From NCBI RefSeq assembly GCF_009604425.1, contig NZ_WEGI01000001.1, forward strand, positions 248,001-312,000: 64,000 nucleotides of DNA, given 5' to 3'. A model generated the notes under the pieces. It made no database searches, was not told the origin of the DNA, and was given only the letters and a program-made list of their open reading frames with translations. Source of the stretch: Nocardia aurantia (lineage in GTDB: Bacteria > Actinomycetota > Actinomycetes > Mycobacteriales > Mycobacteriaceae). Of this stretch, positions 53,901 through 63,066 are shown in pieces. The translations under genes were made by a program, and so were the position numbers. Position 1 is the first letter of the stretch; the number at the start of each line of letters is the position of its first letter.

Positions 53901-54000
53901 AGTGCGGTTGTCCGGCGCTTACGAGGCCGAGCTGAACGTCCCCTGGTGGCGAATCGGCACCACCACACATGTCCAAGCCCCACCCGCGATCCCCGGATAG
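50977..54000 (+). CDS. Sacsin N-terminal-like GHKL ATPase protein (1007 aa)
   Basis: The N-terminal 170 residues carry an Hsp90/sacsin-type ATP-binding fold: TELAQNAADAAVKAG (N-box, E49, N53, D56), MNTGVPLD in place of the usual DNGxG loop, and GEFGVGFTAVLS (G2). The remaining 830 residues are Leu/Asp/Glu-rich, with tryptophan clusters (TWWYSLYDAL, DLWWDSLPEDP) and no catalytic domain I recognise. Proteins of this type occur widely in actinomycetes beside DUF3027. A chaperone or conformational ATPase role is suggested by the fold only. Start GTG. Confidence 0.8.
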   Translation: MDTSDPFGTAALRAGVLAAWRDSPTRLREDAATEADLVRAGYRDRLLTELAQNAADAAVKAGVPGRVSVQLRDRALHVMNTGVPLDVSGVHALTALRASAKSGRDSVGEFGVGFTAVLSAGDEVEFRSATGSLRFSRARTWASLRDAGVRIPEGAAESRRGEGDFAPPALRLVWPEASPPADGFDSEVVVHLRADVDADALLAAMRAEAIDLLLELPALRSIRVGDDEFHSIVTDLGGGLEELRIRLGPLPAVAEQPIRVLGGEGPISGDADAGPGDAPEAGAAEPDPFDALLAGLDADTGTIGVADPFGALDEASEESGERVWWQFRTARARWLLPVRNGRPVQARPDVLRAPTRSDEELSLPALLIADIAMQPDRRRLLPGGRIAELASGYADFARALPPRERLLLVPAPGFARSEVDGLLREAVVTELREGTWLPVLTVDESAVEDGGAPVVVEGTAIPTRSSVFTGADAELAHLLADLLGPLVIPELSGRAVADRLAVLDVHRIGLARIAELSAGLDRPLTWWYSLYDALQSFVGDPLAVEELGALAVPLADGRQVTGPRTVVVDDQLRVPIPVHWARLVHPEADHDLLIRLGARRATVEELLSDPALRAELEQQPDDPDTVDAVLQLAELLPEDVPLPEWLGMLELPDDTGELLPAEDLLLPGAPLAELLADDSPFGTVDSELVEQYGEVALRAVGVGWGFSVVTETDPTGPDHDLDEEDLWWDSLPEDPPVLAAVRDLELIDADAWPDALRLLLSEPDTRGLLADRDGYTVWWLRRYARIDGVPLGIHRAPADTAYAGLLPELTGFGETDLLALRGVLADPDTITQYSAAVLLEALADPARTPSPEVISRVHARLAEAVPRLFLEALTLPDRVRALSGAVLEPGQALVLDQLWYAAAVPPDRLVVGDLATAPALATLLDLPLVSQAVTAEVLSTGRPTTWADEPLGVLLRLQAVGPAPAGDLVVHECLRVRLSGAYEAELNVPWWRIGTTTHVQAPPAIPG

Positions 54001-54213
54001 CGAAGGTACTCCAAGCCGCGTGTCGGGAGGTACACGGAGGCCCACCGCCACCCGCCACTGATCCGCACACCACCCCACAGGACTCGACGCTGTCCCGAAA
54101 AGCTCGCTGTCCGGCCCATTCTCGGACCGGACCCAGACTGCTGAAACTCGCCCAGCCTCCGATCAGAAATTCCCGGTCCGACCGCGCTCCCAGTGTGAGG
54201 CGCCTACCGGGTT

Positions 54214-54396
54214 GTTCGCGGCCCGTCTCGATCCTTGAACCGACGAGCCGCCCTAACCCGTTCCCCTGAGTCCGGTCACCGATACGCAGGGGTAGCCCTC
54301 CTGTTCGCGGCCCGGCCCGATCCTGGACTGACGGAGGCGGGGGAGCGAAGCGGAGGAGCCGGAGGAGGGAAGGATCGGGCCCGCAGGGCCGCGAAC
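54214..54396. repeat. Intergenic direct and inverted repeats
   Basis: GTTCGCGGCCCG-n-CGATCCT occurs at 54214-54235 and 54303-54324 as direct copies, and in inverted form at 54371-54396. The last two could form a long stem with a 46-base spacer containing GGGAGCGAAGCGGAGGAG. The sequence GCGAAGCGAAGCGAAGG follows. No gene is seen in 54001-54429. It could be a dispersed REP-like element or a terminator. Confidence 0.5.
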
Positions 54397-54429
54397 CCGC
54401 CGAAGCGAAGCGAAGGCCAAAAACACAGC

Positions 54430-55089
54430 TCAAGCGTACGAGGTGATCATCTCCGCGAGCAGATCCAGTTGGGTGCGGACCGCCGCGCTGTCGTTGTCGA
54501 CCAGCCAGCGCAACACGATGCCGTCGATGACCGACAGCGTGAACCGGCTGAGGGTCTGGACGGGCACCCGCCAGTCGGTGCCGGTGGCGTCGCGGGCGTG
54601 TTCCAGCACGTCCGCCACGGTGGAATCGTTGAAGGTGTATTGCTCACGGGCGATGGCGAGTTTCGCGGGGGTCTGTTCGCCCTCGCGCAACGCGTAGGTC
54701 GTGGTCTCGTAGGTCAGCAGCTGTCGTTCGGGAGTGGCCTCGATATTGAGCCACAACAGTTCCAGACTGGCCCGGACCAGGTTCTGGAGGGAATCCTTGC
54801 CGCTGCGGACGTCCTGCCAGACCGCGTCGTTGGTCTCGACGGAATCGCGCAATTCCATCGCTAGCGCTTTGACCAGTTCGGTCATGAGCGCATCCTTGTT
54901 TTCGAAACAGTAATGCACCACTCCGAGCGAAACACCGGCTGCCTGAGCCACATCGCGCGTGGTTACTCCGGCCACCCCCTTTTTCTCCGCGAGGCCGATC
55001 GCGGCCTCGATAAGGTGGGCTCGTCGTTCTTCGACGCTCAATCGGGAGGACACCCCGTGCAGTAAAGCGGGAAGGACGCGTTCAGTCAA
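54430..55089 (-). CDS. TetR-family regulator
   Basis: A TetR protein of up to 219 residues. The helix-turn-helix region reads RRAHLIEAAIGLAEKKGVAG, TTRDVAQAAGVSLGVVHYCF and ENKDALM. The C-terminal part resembles the BetI/AcrR-like group with a hydrophobic ligand cavity. The longest frame starts with TTG at 55089; a GTG at 55053 (VSSRLSVEERRAHL) is at least as likely and gives a normal N-terminus. No obvious target gene is adjacent. Confidence 0.8.
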   Translation of the reverse strand: MTERVLPALLHGVSSRLSVEERRAHLIEAAIGLAEKKGVAGVTTRDVAQAAGVSLGVVHYCFENKDALMTELVKALAMELRDSVETNDAVWQDVRSGKDSLQNLVRASLELLWLNIEATPERQLLTYETTTYALREGEQTPAKLAIAREQYTFNDSTVADVLEHARDATGTDWRVPVQTLSRFTLSVIDGIVLRWLVDNDSAAVRTQLDLLAEMITSYA

Positions 55090-55194
55090 TTCGTCTACCG
55101 CGAAACGGCTCTGGGGGCGGTCAGCGCTGTGACCTGGTGAAATCCGACTCGTTGGATTTTCGCTCGATGCACGGCCCGGCGTGCAGCCTTTCGT

Positions 55195-55431
55195 TCAGAG
55201 CCCTTTCTGCGCGCCCTTGTCGCCGCGCCGGGCGGACCGGCGTTGCCACAGAAAGATGCCGTAGGCGAGCAGCCCGACGACCAGTCCCATGAGACAGACC
55301 GGCCGCGCCGGCGCCCAGCGGTCGACCACCCACACCACCACCGTGGCGATCAGCCACAATCCCGCGCCGACGGCCACCACCGGGCGTGGATCGGTGAGCC
55401 GGGCCGGTATCTCGGGGGTCTTCTGCGTCAC
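55195..55431 (-). CDS. DUF2530 small membrane protein
   Basis: A 78-residue protein with two membrane helices (VVAVGAGLWLIATVVVWVVD and VCLMGLVVGLLAYGIFLW) and a basic C-terminus. It fits DUF2530, found beside a MarR gene in mycobacteria too. The GTG at 55429-55431 is supported by TATCGT (55438-55443) 6 bases upstream, a leaderless arrangement divergent from the MarR gene. Confidence 0.75.
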   Translation of the reverse strand: MTQKTPEIPARLTDPRPVVAVGAGLWLIATVVVWVVDRWAPARPVCLMGLVVGLLAYGIFLWQRRSARRGDKGAQKGL

Positions 55432-55494
55432 GAGTCCACGATAGCCGTGGGAACAAGAGGTCAGTCCGCGGCGTGTCACGTATCGTTTGCCTCT

Positions 55495-55932
55495 GTGACA
55501 ACGCCTTCCGACATCCGTGCGCTCGCCGCAGAGCTTTCTCTGGCGGTCGTGCGCTTGACGCGCCACTTGCGGGGCCGTCGTGCGGATGCCCAGATTTCGC
55601 TCACCCAGCTGTCGGCACTGGCCACGCTCAACCGTGACGGCGCCATGACACCGGGTGCGCTCGCGGCCCGGGAGCGCGTGCAGCCGCCGTCGATGACCCG
55701 GGTCATCGCGTCACTCGCGGAATTGCAACTGGTGCAGCGCGACCCGCATCCGACCGACGGCCGTCAGATCATCGTCTCGCTCTCCGAGGCCGGTCGCGCG
55801 CTGATCCAGGACGAGAACAACGCCCGCGAGGTCTGGCTCACCGAGCAGTTGTCCGGGCTCACCCCGGAACAACGAGAGGTGGTACACGAGGCGGTGGCCA
55901 TCATGAAAAAGTTCGTTGCCGAGGATAAATAA
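55495..55932 (+). CDS. MarR-family transcriptional regulator
   Basis: A 145-residue winged-helix protein: LTQLSALATLNRDGAMTPG, then ALAARERVQPPSMTRVIASL (recognition helix) and the wing RDPHPTDGRQIIVSLSEAG. TATCGT at 55481-55486 lies 8 bases before the GTG. It is divergent from the DUF2530 gene and may regulate it. The gene I recall at this position in mycobacteria is Rv0880, whose binding to many promoters has been reported; that function is only inferred here. Confidence 0.88.
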   Translation: MTTPSDIRALAAELSLAVVRLTRHLRGRRADAQISLTQLSALATLNRDGAMTPGALAARERVQPPSMTRVIASLAELQLVQRDPHPTDGRQIIVSLSEAGRALIQDENNAREVWLTEQLSGLTPEQREVVHEAVAIMKKFVAEDK

Positions 55933-55934
55933 AA

Positions 55935-56333
55935 TCAGCGGGGGAAAGCGCCATCGCTGGAAACGATTTCGTGGCCCAGCGGCAACATCGAAACAGGAAT
56001 CAATTTCAGATTCGCCCAGCCGAACGGAATTCCGATGATCGATACGAACAACGGGATGCTGGTGAGCAGATGTCCGAGCGCCAGCCACCATCCGGCAACG
56101 ACGAACCAGATGATGTTCCCGACGAGCGAGGCCGCGCCCGCGCCGGGCTTTCGTACCGCCTCGCGGCCGAACGGCCACAGCACGTAGGCGCCGATCCGGA
56201 ACGCCGCGATCCCGAACGGAATCGGGACGATCAGCACGCAGCACACCACCCCGGCGACGAAATACCCCAGCGCCATCCAGAATCCGCAGAACACCAGCCA
56301 GATCACGTTGAGCACCAGTCGAATCGGCGACAT
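55935..56333 (-). CDS. YccF-domain membrane protein
   Basis: A 132-residue protein built of two similar YccF halves, each with hydrophobic segments. The repeats read LNVIWLVFCGFWMALGYF and GNIIWFVVAGWWLALGHL, and both contain PFG near the end (VPIPFGIAAFR, IGIPFGWANLK). Function is unknown. TACCCT stands 6 bases before the ATG at 56331-56333. It is convergent with the MarR gene, 2 bases between the stops. Confidence 0.85.
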   Translation of the reverse strand: MSPIRLVLNVIWLVFCGFWMALGYFVAGVVCCVLIVPIPFGIAAFRIGAYVLWPFGREAVRKPGAGAASLVGNIIWFVVAGWWLALGHLLTSIPLFVSIIGIPFGWANLKLIPVSMLPLGHEIVSSDGAFPR

Positions 56334-56383
56334 GCCCCCAGGGTAGGCCGATCGGCTGAAAGCAGGCTGTGAACCGTCGCCGG

Positions 56384-57595
56384 TCAGAAGAACCAGCCCA
56401 GGACGGCGTCGCGCTCGCTGCCGAACGCGAAATCCAGCGCGTTCAGCAGTGCCGGGTCGCCGATCCGCAGCCGGTTCGCCGCCGCGAAGCCACGGGCCGG
56501 ATGAGCTCCCAGGTACATGCCGCCGAGGACGTCGATGTCGAGTTCGGCATCGGCGGTCCGGTCGGTCGGGGCGCACTCGGCCACGCCGTCGCGCACGCGC
56601 AGCGCGAACGTGCCACCGGCCTCCCGGAACGGATCCCGCACGGCCAGAACGACATCCAGATCACCGCGATAGCCGCGGGCGGTGAGCGCGGCGGGCACGT
56701 CCATCACCCGCAGCCACAGCGAATCCCGGCGGCCGACCGTCCGCACCTGCCTAGGGTCGGCCAGCAGGTACGGCAGCGGATCGCCCGGCTCGACCACCGC
56801 CTCCACCCGATCGAACAGCTCCAGCGCGAGCAGCGCACGCCACAGCCCAGCGTTCGCGTCGGCCGTCACCGCGCGCATCTCCACCACCTCGACCGCCGAT
56901 TCGGTGGGCCGCCGGTGATACCGGTACAGCGCGTAGCCGTCCGGATGCACGAATGCGTACAGTTCGGTCCCGCCGCCGCGGCGACGGCCGGGCTCGTCGA
57001 ACCGCCGGGCCCACGCGATCTCCGGTCGCTGCTGGGCGCCCGGCGTCCGGCGTTGCCACCGCTGATAGATCTCCGGAATCAGCTGTCGTGCAACCGCCAT
57101 CGGTACCAGTTCCACGCCGCCGGGATTCGGCGCGGTGGGCAAGAAGCCGGCTCCGGCGCGCTCCACCACGATGTCGTGCTCGATGATCGCGGGCGCGTAC
57201 CCGAACCTGCCGTAGATGCCGCCCTGACTGGCGGTGAACATGGTGATCGGCAGTCCGGCGGCCTCGGTGCGCCGATGCTGTTCGGTGTAGAGCGCCCGCA
57301 GGATGCCGCGCCGCCGATGTGTCGGTGCCACAGCGACATTCGCGATCGTCTCGACCGTCACAGTGCGCTCGCCCGGCACGGTCACGGTCTGGGGTCGCGC
57401 CGCGGAATAACCGACCACCCGATCCCCGTCCACCGCCACCAGCGCCTGCGTCAGCGGGAAGATCCCGAACTCGTGCGGATCCGCGGGTTCGGCGCTGACC
57501 CCGAACCCCGCATTGGTGATCAGCAGAACCGCGTCCGAGTCCGCCGCGGTCGCCCGGCGGACCCGTATGCCGTGCTCGTTCGGCGTCGAAGTCAT
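56384..57595 (-). CDS. Eis-type GNAT N-acetyltransferase
   Basis: A 403-residue protein of the Eis family: two GNAT folds followed by a sterol-carrier-protein-like C-terminal domain. The acetyl-CoA loop is VAVAPTHRRRGILRAL, the second-fold entry FGYAPAIIEHD, and the C-terminal WFF supplies the carboxylate typical of Eis (a C-terminal aromatic pair). Eis enzymes acetylate amines, including aminoglycosides, at several positions. The ATG at 57593-57595 follows GAAGGT; longer frames upstream look non-coding. The 340 bases before it (57596-57935) show nothing I can call. Confidence 0.85.
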   Translation of the reverse strand: MTSTPNEHGIRVRRATAADSDAVLLITNAGFGVSAEPADPHEFGIFPLTQALVAVDGDRVVGYSAARPQTVTVPGERTVTVETIANVAVAPTHRRRGILRALYTEQHRRTEAAGLPITMFTASQGGIYGRFGYAPAIIEHDIVVERAGAGFLPTAPNPGGVELVPMAVARQLIPEIYQRWQRRTPGAQQRPEIAWARRFDEPGRRRGGGTELYAFVHPDGYALYRYHRRPTESAVEVVEMRAVTADANAGLWRALLALELFDRVEAVVEPGDPLPYLLADPRQVRTVGRRDSLWLRVMDVPAALTARGYRGDLDVVLAVRDPFREAGGTFALRVRDGVAECAPTDRTADAELDIDVLGGMYLGAHPARGFAAANRLRIGDPALLNALDFAFGSERDAVLGWFF

Positions 57596-57935
57596 GGTTG
57601 CACCTTCGCACGCGCCCGAACCGGGCCGCACACCATTTTCCGGCGAGTCCGCCACCGAGTCCCGTCCGAGATCCCGGACCGCCAGAGTCGGAAAACTCTG
57701 TCCAGCAACAATTTCGGCGACCACGATGACCGCGGACCCGCGCGGTTGCGTTGCGGCGGAACTGTCTCGACCGCTGCCGCGATCGGCTGGGTATCCGGAT
57801 CATGCGACCGTGCTGCGCCCGATCCGATCCTGCTGGGCCGACTTCGGCTGTGGTCCCGTTGTTCGGACAACGCGAATTCGGCCCTCGCGCGGTCGAGTTC
57901 GCGGCATGCTCACCGCGGCGGGCGACCGGCCCGGA

Positions 57936-59249
57936 TTACGATGTCGTGTCGTCCCGGCGCGTACCGGTGCCGTCCTCGAGGTCGGGGCCGTCACCTGCAT
58001 CGTTCGGCGTATCTCCGGCTGCGTCGTCGTCCCGCTCCAGCGCGCTCTCCGCTGCCGAGTCCCGCTGTCCGCGCCGCGACGACCCGGCCCGCCCCGGTGG
58101 CAGTTTCCAGCGGGACCGCCGCACATCGCGTTCGATGCGCGGGTCCTCGGCCACCTCGTAACGGGTGACGTATTCACTGAGGAACGCCTGCACGGTCGCG
58201 GTCGCCGGGATCGCCAGCAGCGCACCCACCGCGCCGAGCAGCGCGGCGCCGGCCAGCACCGCCAGCAGCGCCACCGCGGCGTTCACGTCGACCGTGCGCG
58301 CGGTGATCCGCGGTTGCAGCAGGTAGTCCTGGAACCACTGGTACAGCACCACGAACCCGAGCACCCAGAGCGCGTCGATCGGATGGATCGTCAGCGCCAC
58401 CAGCACCGGCAGGATGCCCGCGAGGTAGGTGCCGATGGTCGGCACGAAGGAGGCGACGACGCCGAACCACACGCCGAGGGCCAGCGCGTTCGGCAGCCCG
58501 AGGATCGCCAGGAAGATCCAGTGCGCCACCGCCGAGATCACCGCGAGCAGCGCCCGCGAGTACAGATAGCCGCCGGTCTTCCCGATGGCCAGATCCCAGG
58601 CGTGCAGGACGGTCGCCTGCCGGTCCGGCGGCAGCAGCGAGCAGATCGACCGGCGCAGCTTCGGCCCGTCGGCGGTGAGATACACGCTGAACAGCGCGAT
58701 GGTCAGGAACTGCACCAGCCCGCCGAGAATCGTGCTGGACAGCCCCCACACGTTGTTGGCCGCTCGCTCCGCGTACCCGGACAGGATGTTCGAATCGTGC
58801 AGCAGCCGGTCCCGGAGCTGGTCGATCGTGAAGTGCTGGTGGAAATGGTGATTCACGAAGTCCACCAACTCGTTCAGCAGCCGCGGCATCTCCTCGAGCA
58901 GATTGCTCACCGTCTGCACCAGCAGCGTCACCAGCGCCGCGAGAAACCCGGCGACACAGGCGAACAGCGTGACGAACACCGCGCCGGTGGCCCAGCCGCG
59001 GCCGATTCCCTTGGCCGCCAGGATATCCACGGCCGGCTCCATCGCCAGCGAGACGAAGAAGGACACCAGCATCATGGTGGCCAGGCCGAACAGCTTGTGC
59101 CCCGCCCAGTCGAGCAGTTGATAGCCGGCCAGCAGCGCGAAGGCGAGCAACATGGCCCGCGGCAGCCAACGTGGCATCCGCTGGTCGGCCCGCCCGGTGG
59201 ATTCGGCCGAGCCGTTCGGTTCCGCGGATTCGGACGTGTGCTCGGCCAC
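57936..59249 (-). CDS. AI-2E family transporter (YdiK/PerM type)
   Basis: A membrane protein of 437 residues with about eight segments and the family blocks LFSVYLTADGPKLRR, GVVASFVPTIGTYLAGILP and LYQWFQDYLLQPRI. N- and C-termini are hydrophilic; the C-terminal 80 residues are charged and disordered. Family members are permeases of mostly unknown substrate, some implicated in autoinducer or ion export. I chose the GTG at 59247-59249; a GTG at 59282 would add 11 residues. Confidence 0.82.
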   Translation of the reverse strand: MAEHTSESAEPNGSAESTGRADQRMPRWLPRAMLLAFALLAGYQLLDWAGHKLFGLATMMLVSFFVSLAMEPAVDILAAKGIGRGWATGAVFVTLFACVAGFLAALVTLLVQTVSNLLEEMPRLLNELVDFVNHHFHQHFTIDQLRDRLLHDSNILSGYAERAANNVWGLSSTILGGLVQFLTIALFSVYLTADGPKLRRSICSLLPPDRQATVLHAWDLAIGKTGGYLYSRALLAVISAVAHWIFLAILGLPNALALGVWFGVVASFVPTIGTYLAGILPVLVALTIHPIDALWVLGFVVLYQWFQDYLLQPRITARTVDVNAAVALLAVLAGAALLGAVGALLAIPATATVQAFLSEYVTRYEVAEDPRIERDVRRSRWKLPPGRAGSSRRGQRDSAAESALERDDDAAGDTPNDAGDGPDLEDGTGTRRDDTTS

Positions 59250-59333
59250 CCGACCAGTCTCGCCGATTCCCGCGCACAGCACCGGGACGAAACGCCGCTA
59301 CCAGCCGAGAAGCCGGTCACACCCGCGAACGAC

Positions 59334-59367
59334 CGAGGCCCGCCCCCGGGAACGGGTGCGGGCCTCG
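59334..59367 (-). terminator. Terminator of the citrate synthase gene
   Basis: The 10-bp perfect stem CGAGGCCCGC (59334-59343 with 59358-59367) with an inner CCCGGG-like helper lies 13 bases past the stop codon. Confidence 0.65.
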
Positions 59368-59380
59368 CGGTGAATCGGGT

Positions 59381-60691
<1,311 letters not shown>

Positions 60692-60880
60692 GGAAGGATC
60701 CCTCTCAGGCTAGAACGGCGAGCACCGGACGCGATCGGCAACCGATGCTTGGCCTCCACGCTAACCCGTGTCTGTTACGGGCGATCAGCGAGGGTGGGCG
60801 TTAACTACTTCGCAGTACGTTTCACAACTCAGCGAATTTCGACTGGTCGGCCGGGGTGCCGGCGGACATCGGTGGCGGCT

Positions 60881-62164
60881 TTACGACACGGTGACCTCGG
60901 CCGTCGGCCGCCCTACCCGGAACCTTACGAAGGCGGGGAACACCAGGGCCGCCAGCGCCACGCCGAGAACGACCAGCAACCCACCGCCGGCCGCCGCGGT
61001 AGCTGTACCCAGTGCCGCCGCGGCGAAACCATGGGCAACGTCACCGATACGCGGGCCGCCCGCGACCACGACGATGAACACGCCCTGCAACCGCCCGCGC
61101 ATCTCGTCGGTGGCCACCTGTTGCAGCATCGAGTTGCGCAGTGCCGCGGAGAACATGTCGACCGCGCCGCCGAAGGCGAGGCAGGCCAGCGCCACCCACA
61201 GCCCGATCCGGGTGGTGAGCCCGTGCGCGGTGCCGCCGACGGCCAGCCCGAAGCCGACCATCGCCGCACCCCACAGCACGATGCACACGACCACCGCGAG
61301 CCCCTGCCGCCGCACATGCCCCAGCCAGCCGGAGAACACGCCCCCGGCGACCGCGCCGACCGACATCGCCGCGAACAACAGGCCCAGCGCCACGCCGCCC
61401 GCCGCCGGATCGCCGAAGGTGTGGTGCGCGATCTCCGGGAACAGGGCCCGCGGCATCCCGAAGATCATGGCGATGATGTCGACGGCGAACGAGGCCAGCA
61501 GGATCCGCTGGCCGGCCAGATAGCTGAAGCCCTCGGCCACGGCCTTCAGCCCGGCCCGGCGGGCCGCGCCCGTCGGGGGCACCGCGGGCAGTCGCCACAC
61601 CGCCCACAGCGTGGCCAGCACCGCGATCGCGTCGAGCAGATACAGCATCGGCAACCCGGTCAGCGGAATCAGCGCACCGGCCAGCACCGGACCGGCGATC
61701 GCGCCGAACTGCACCACGGTCATGTTCAGCGAGGTCGCCGCCGGCAGCAGTTCGCTGTCCAGCAGGCGGGGCAGCAGCGCGCTGCGGGTGGGCTGGTTGA
61801 CCGCGAAGAACGCCTGCTGGATCGCGAACAGCCCCAGCACGACCCAGACGTTCGCCACCCCGGCGGCCGCCTGCACCCAGAACAACAGCGAGGTGATCCC
61901 CGTGCCCGCGGTGGTGATCAGCAGCAGCCGCCGCCGGTCCATCACGTCGGCGAGCGCGCCGCCCCAGAGCCCGAACACGATCAGCGGCACCAGCCCGAAC
62001 AGACCGGCCAGGCCGACGTAGCCCGAATTGCGGGTGATCTCGTAGATCTGCTGCGGCACCGCGACCACGGTCAACTGCGCGCCGATGGTGGTGACGACGC
62101 CCGCCGTCCACAACCGGCGGAACGAGTCGGTGCGCAGCGGGGTGAGATCGGCGAGCAGTTTCAC
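60881..62164 (-). CDS. MFS exporter (EntS/multidrug-like)
   Basis: A 427-residue major facilitator with 11-12 membrane segments. The A-motif-like loop reads GGALADVMDRRRLL and the start is LRTDSFRRLWTAGVVTTIGA, the pattern of the EntS/MFS_3 group that includes siderophore and drug exporters. TAATCT stands 7 bases before the GTG. There is no iron box, and the siderophore genes are 32 kb away, so a siderophore role is not supported here. Confidence 0.82.
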   Translation of the reverse strand: MKLLADLTPLRTDSFRRLWTAGVVTTIGAQLTVVAVPQQIYEITRNSGYVGLAGLFGLVPLIVFGLWGGALADVMDRRRLLLITTAGTGITSLLFWVQAAAGVANVWVVLGLFAIQQAFFAVNQPTRSALLPRLLDSELLPAATSLNMTVVQFGAIAGPVLAGALIPLTGLPMLYLLDAIAVLATLWAVWRLPAVPPTGAARRAGLKAVAEGFSYLAGQRILLASFAVDIIAMIFGMPRALFPEIAHHTFGDPAAGGVALGLLFAAMSVGAVAGGVFSGWLGHVRRQGLAVVVCIVLWGAAMVGFGLAVGGTAHGLTTRIGLWVALACLAFGGAVDMFSAALRNSMLQQVATDEMRGRLQGVFIVVVAGGPRIGDVAHGFAAAALGTATAAAGGGLLVVLGVALAALVFPAFVRFRVGRPTAEVTVS

Positions 62165-62230
62165 CGGGCGAAGATTAGCGTCACGAACTGTGTCATGAAC
62201 GTGAATTTTCCGTGATTCATCCCATGACTA

Positions 62231-62261
62231 CAACCCTTGCGCGGGTCCCGGATCAGGGTTG
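62231..62261 (-). terminator. Weak terminator at the end of pdxH
   Basis: CAACCCT (62231-62237) pairs with AGGGTTG (62255-62261), overlapping the pdxH stop codon. The stem is short and has no T-run, so support is modest. Confidence 0.35.
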
Positions 62262-62918
62262 CAGTCGCTCGACGGCCAGGGTCTCGCCCCGCTCGTCCAG
62301 GCGCACCCGGATCCGGTTGTGCAGCCGGCTGCGGCGGCCCTGCCAGAACTCGACCACGTCCGGCCGCAGCCGGTAGCCACCCCACCGCGGCGGCACCGGA
62401 ATGTCCTCGACGTCCGCGAATCGGGTCGTGACGTCGGCGAGCAGCCCGTCCAGCTCGGCCCGGGATCCGACCGGCCGGGACTGCTGCGAGGCCCACGCGC
62501 CGAGCCGGGAATTGCGCGGCCGGGAACGCCAGTACGCGAGCGTGATGTCGTCCGGAACGGGATGCACCGAACCGCGCAGATGGATCTGATGGGCCAGCGC
62601 CGGCCAGACGAAGGTGGCCGAGGCGTGCGGCACGGCCGCCAGCTGCCGGCCCTTCGCCGAATCGTAATGGGTGTAGAAAATCACACCGGCGGGCGAGAGG
62701 TCCTTGCACAGTACGGTCCGGGAGAACGGCCGCGGACCCTCGTCACTCGATTCGACCGTCGCCAGCACCATCGCGTTCGGTTCGGCGATTCCCGAGGTCA
62801 CGGCGTCTTCCAGCCATCGGCGCACCAGCGGTTCCCAGCCGTCGGCGAGCCAGGATTCGGTCAGATCAGGTTCGCCGCCGTACTCCGCGCGCATCGCGGC
62901 GATATCCAATTCCCGCAT
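62253..62918 (-). CDS. pdxH: Pyridoxine/pyridoxamine 5'-phosphate oxidase
   Basis: An FMN enzyme that oxidises PNP or PMP to pyridoxal phosphate. The 221 residues carry the family marks: [27 protein letters not shown] (quoted in parts: [19 protein letters not shown]), [11 protein letters not shown] and the C-terminal [14 protein letters not shown]. Length is typical. It is divergent from the second citrate synthase gene, about 150 bases between. The product is the cofactor for enzymes such as the aminotransferase at 31646. Confidence 0.93.
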   Translation of the reverse strand: MRELDIAAMRAEYGGEPDLTESWLADGWEPLVRRWLEDAVTSGIAEPNAMVLATVESSDEGPRPFSRTVLCKDLSPAGVIFYTHYDSAKGRQLAAVPHASATFVWPALAHQIHLRGSVHPVPDDITLAYWRSRPRNSRLGAWASQQSRPVGSRAELDGLLADVTTRFADVEDIPVPPRWGGYRLRPDVVEFWQGRRSRLHNRIRVRLDERGETLAVERLQP

Positions 62919-63066
62919 GAACCCAGACGTTACTCCCCAGTAACGGGCGAGCTATGGTTTGTCCGAGCGGCGTGCGACCCCCCTCTCGGTCCCCGTGGTC
63001 GCGCTCGTCGTCACGCTGCGGCCGCCTCATAGACGTCGCGGCCCGAACGCAAGGAGAGTCGGTTCT

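Noticed and set aside
60881..62164. MFS protein as the exporter for the salicyl siderophore
   Set aside because: It resembles the EntS group, but it lies 32 kb from the siderophore genes, has no iron box, and neighbours central metabolism genes.
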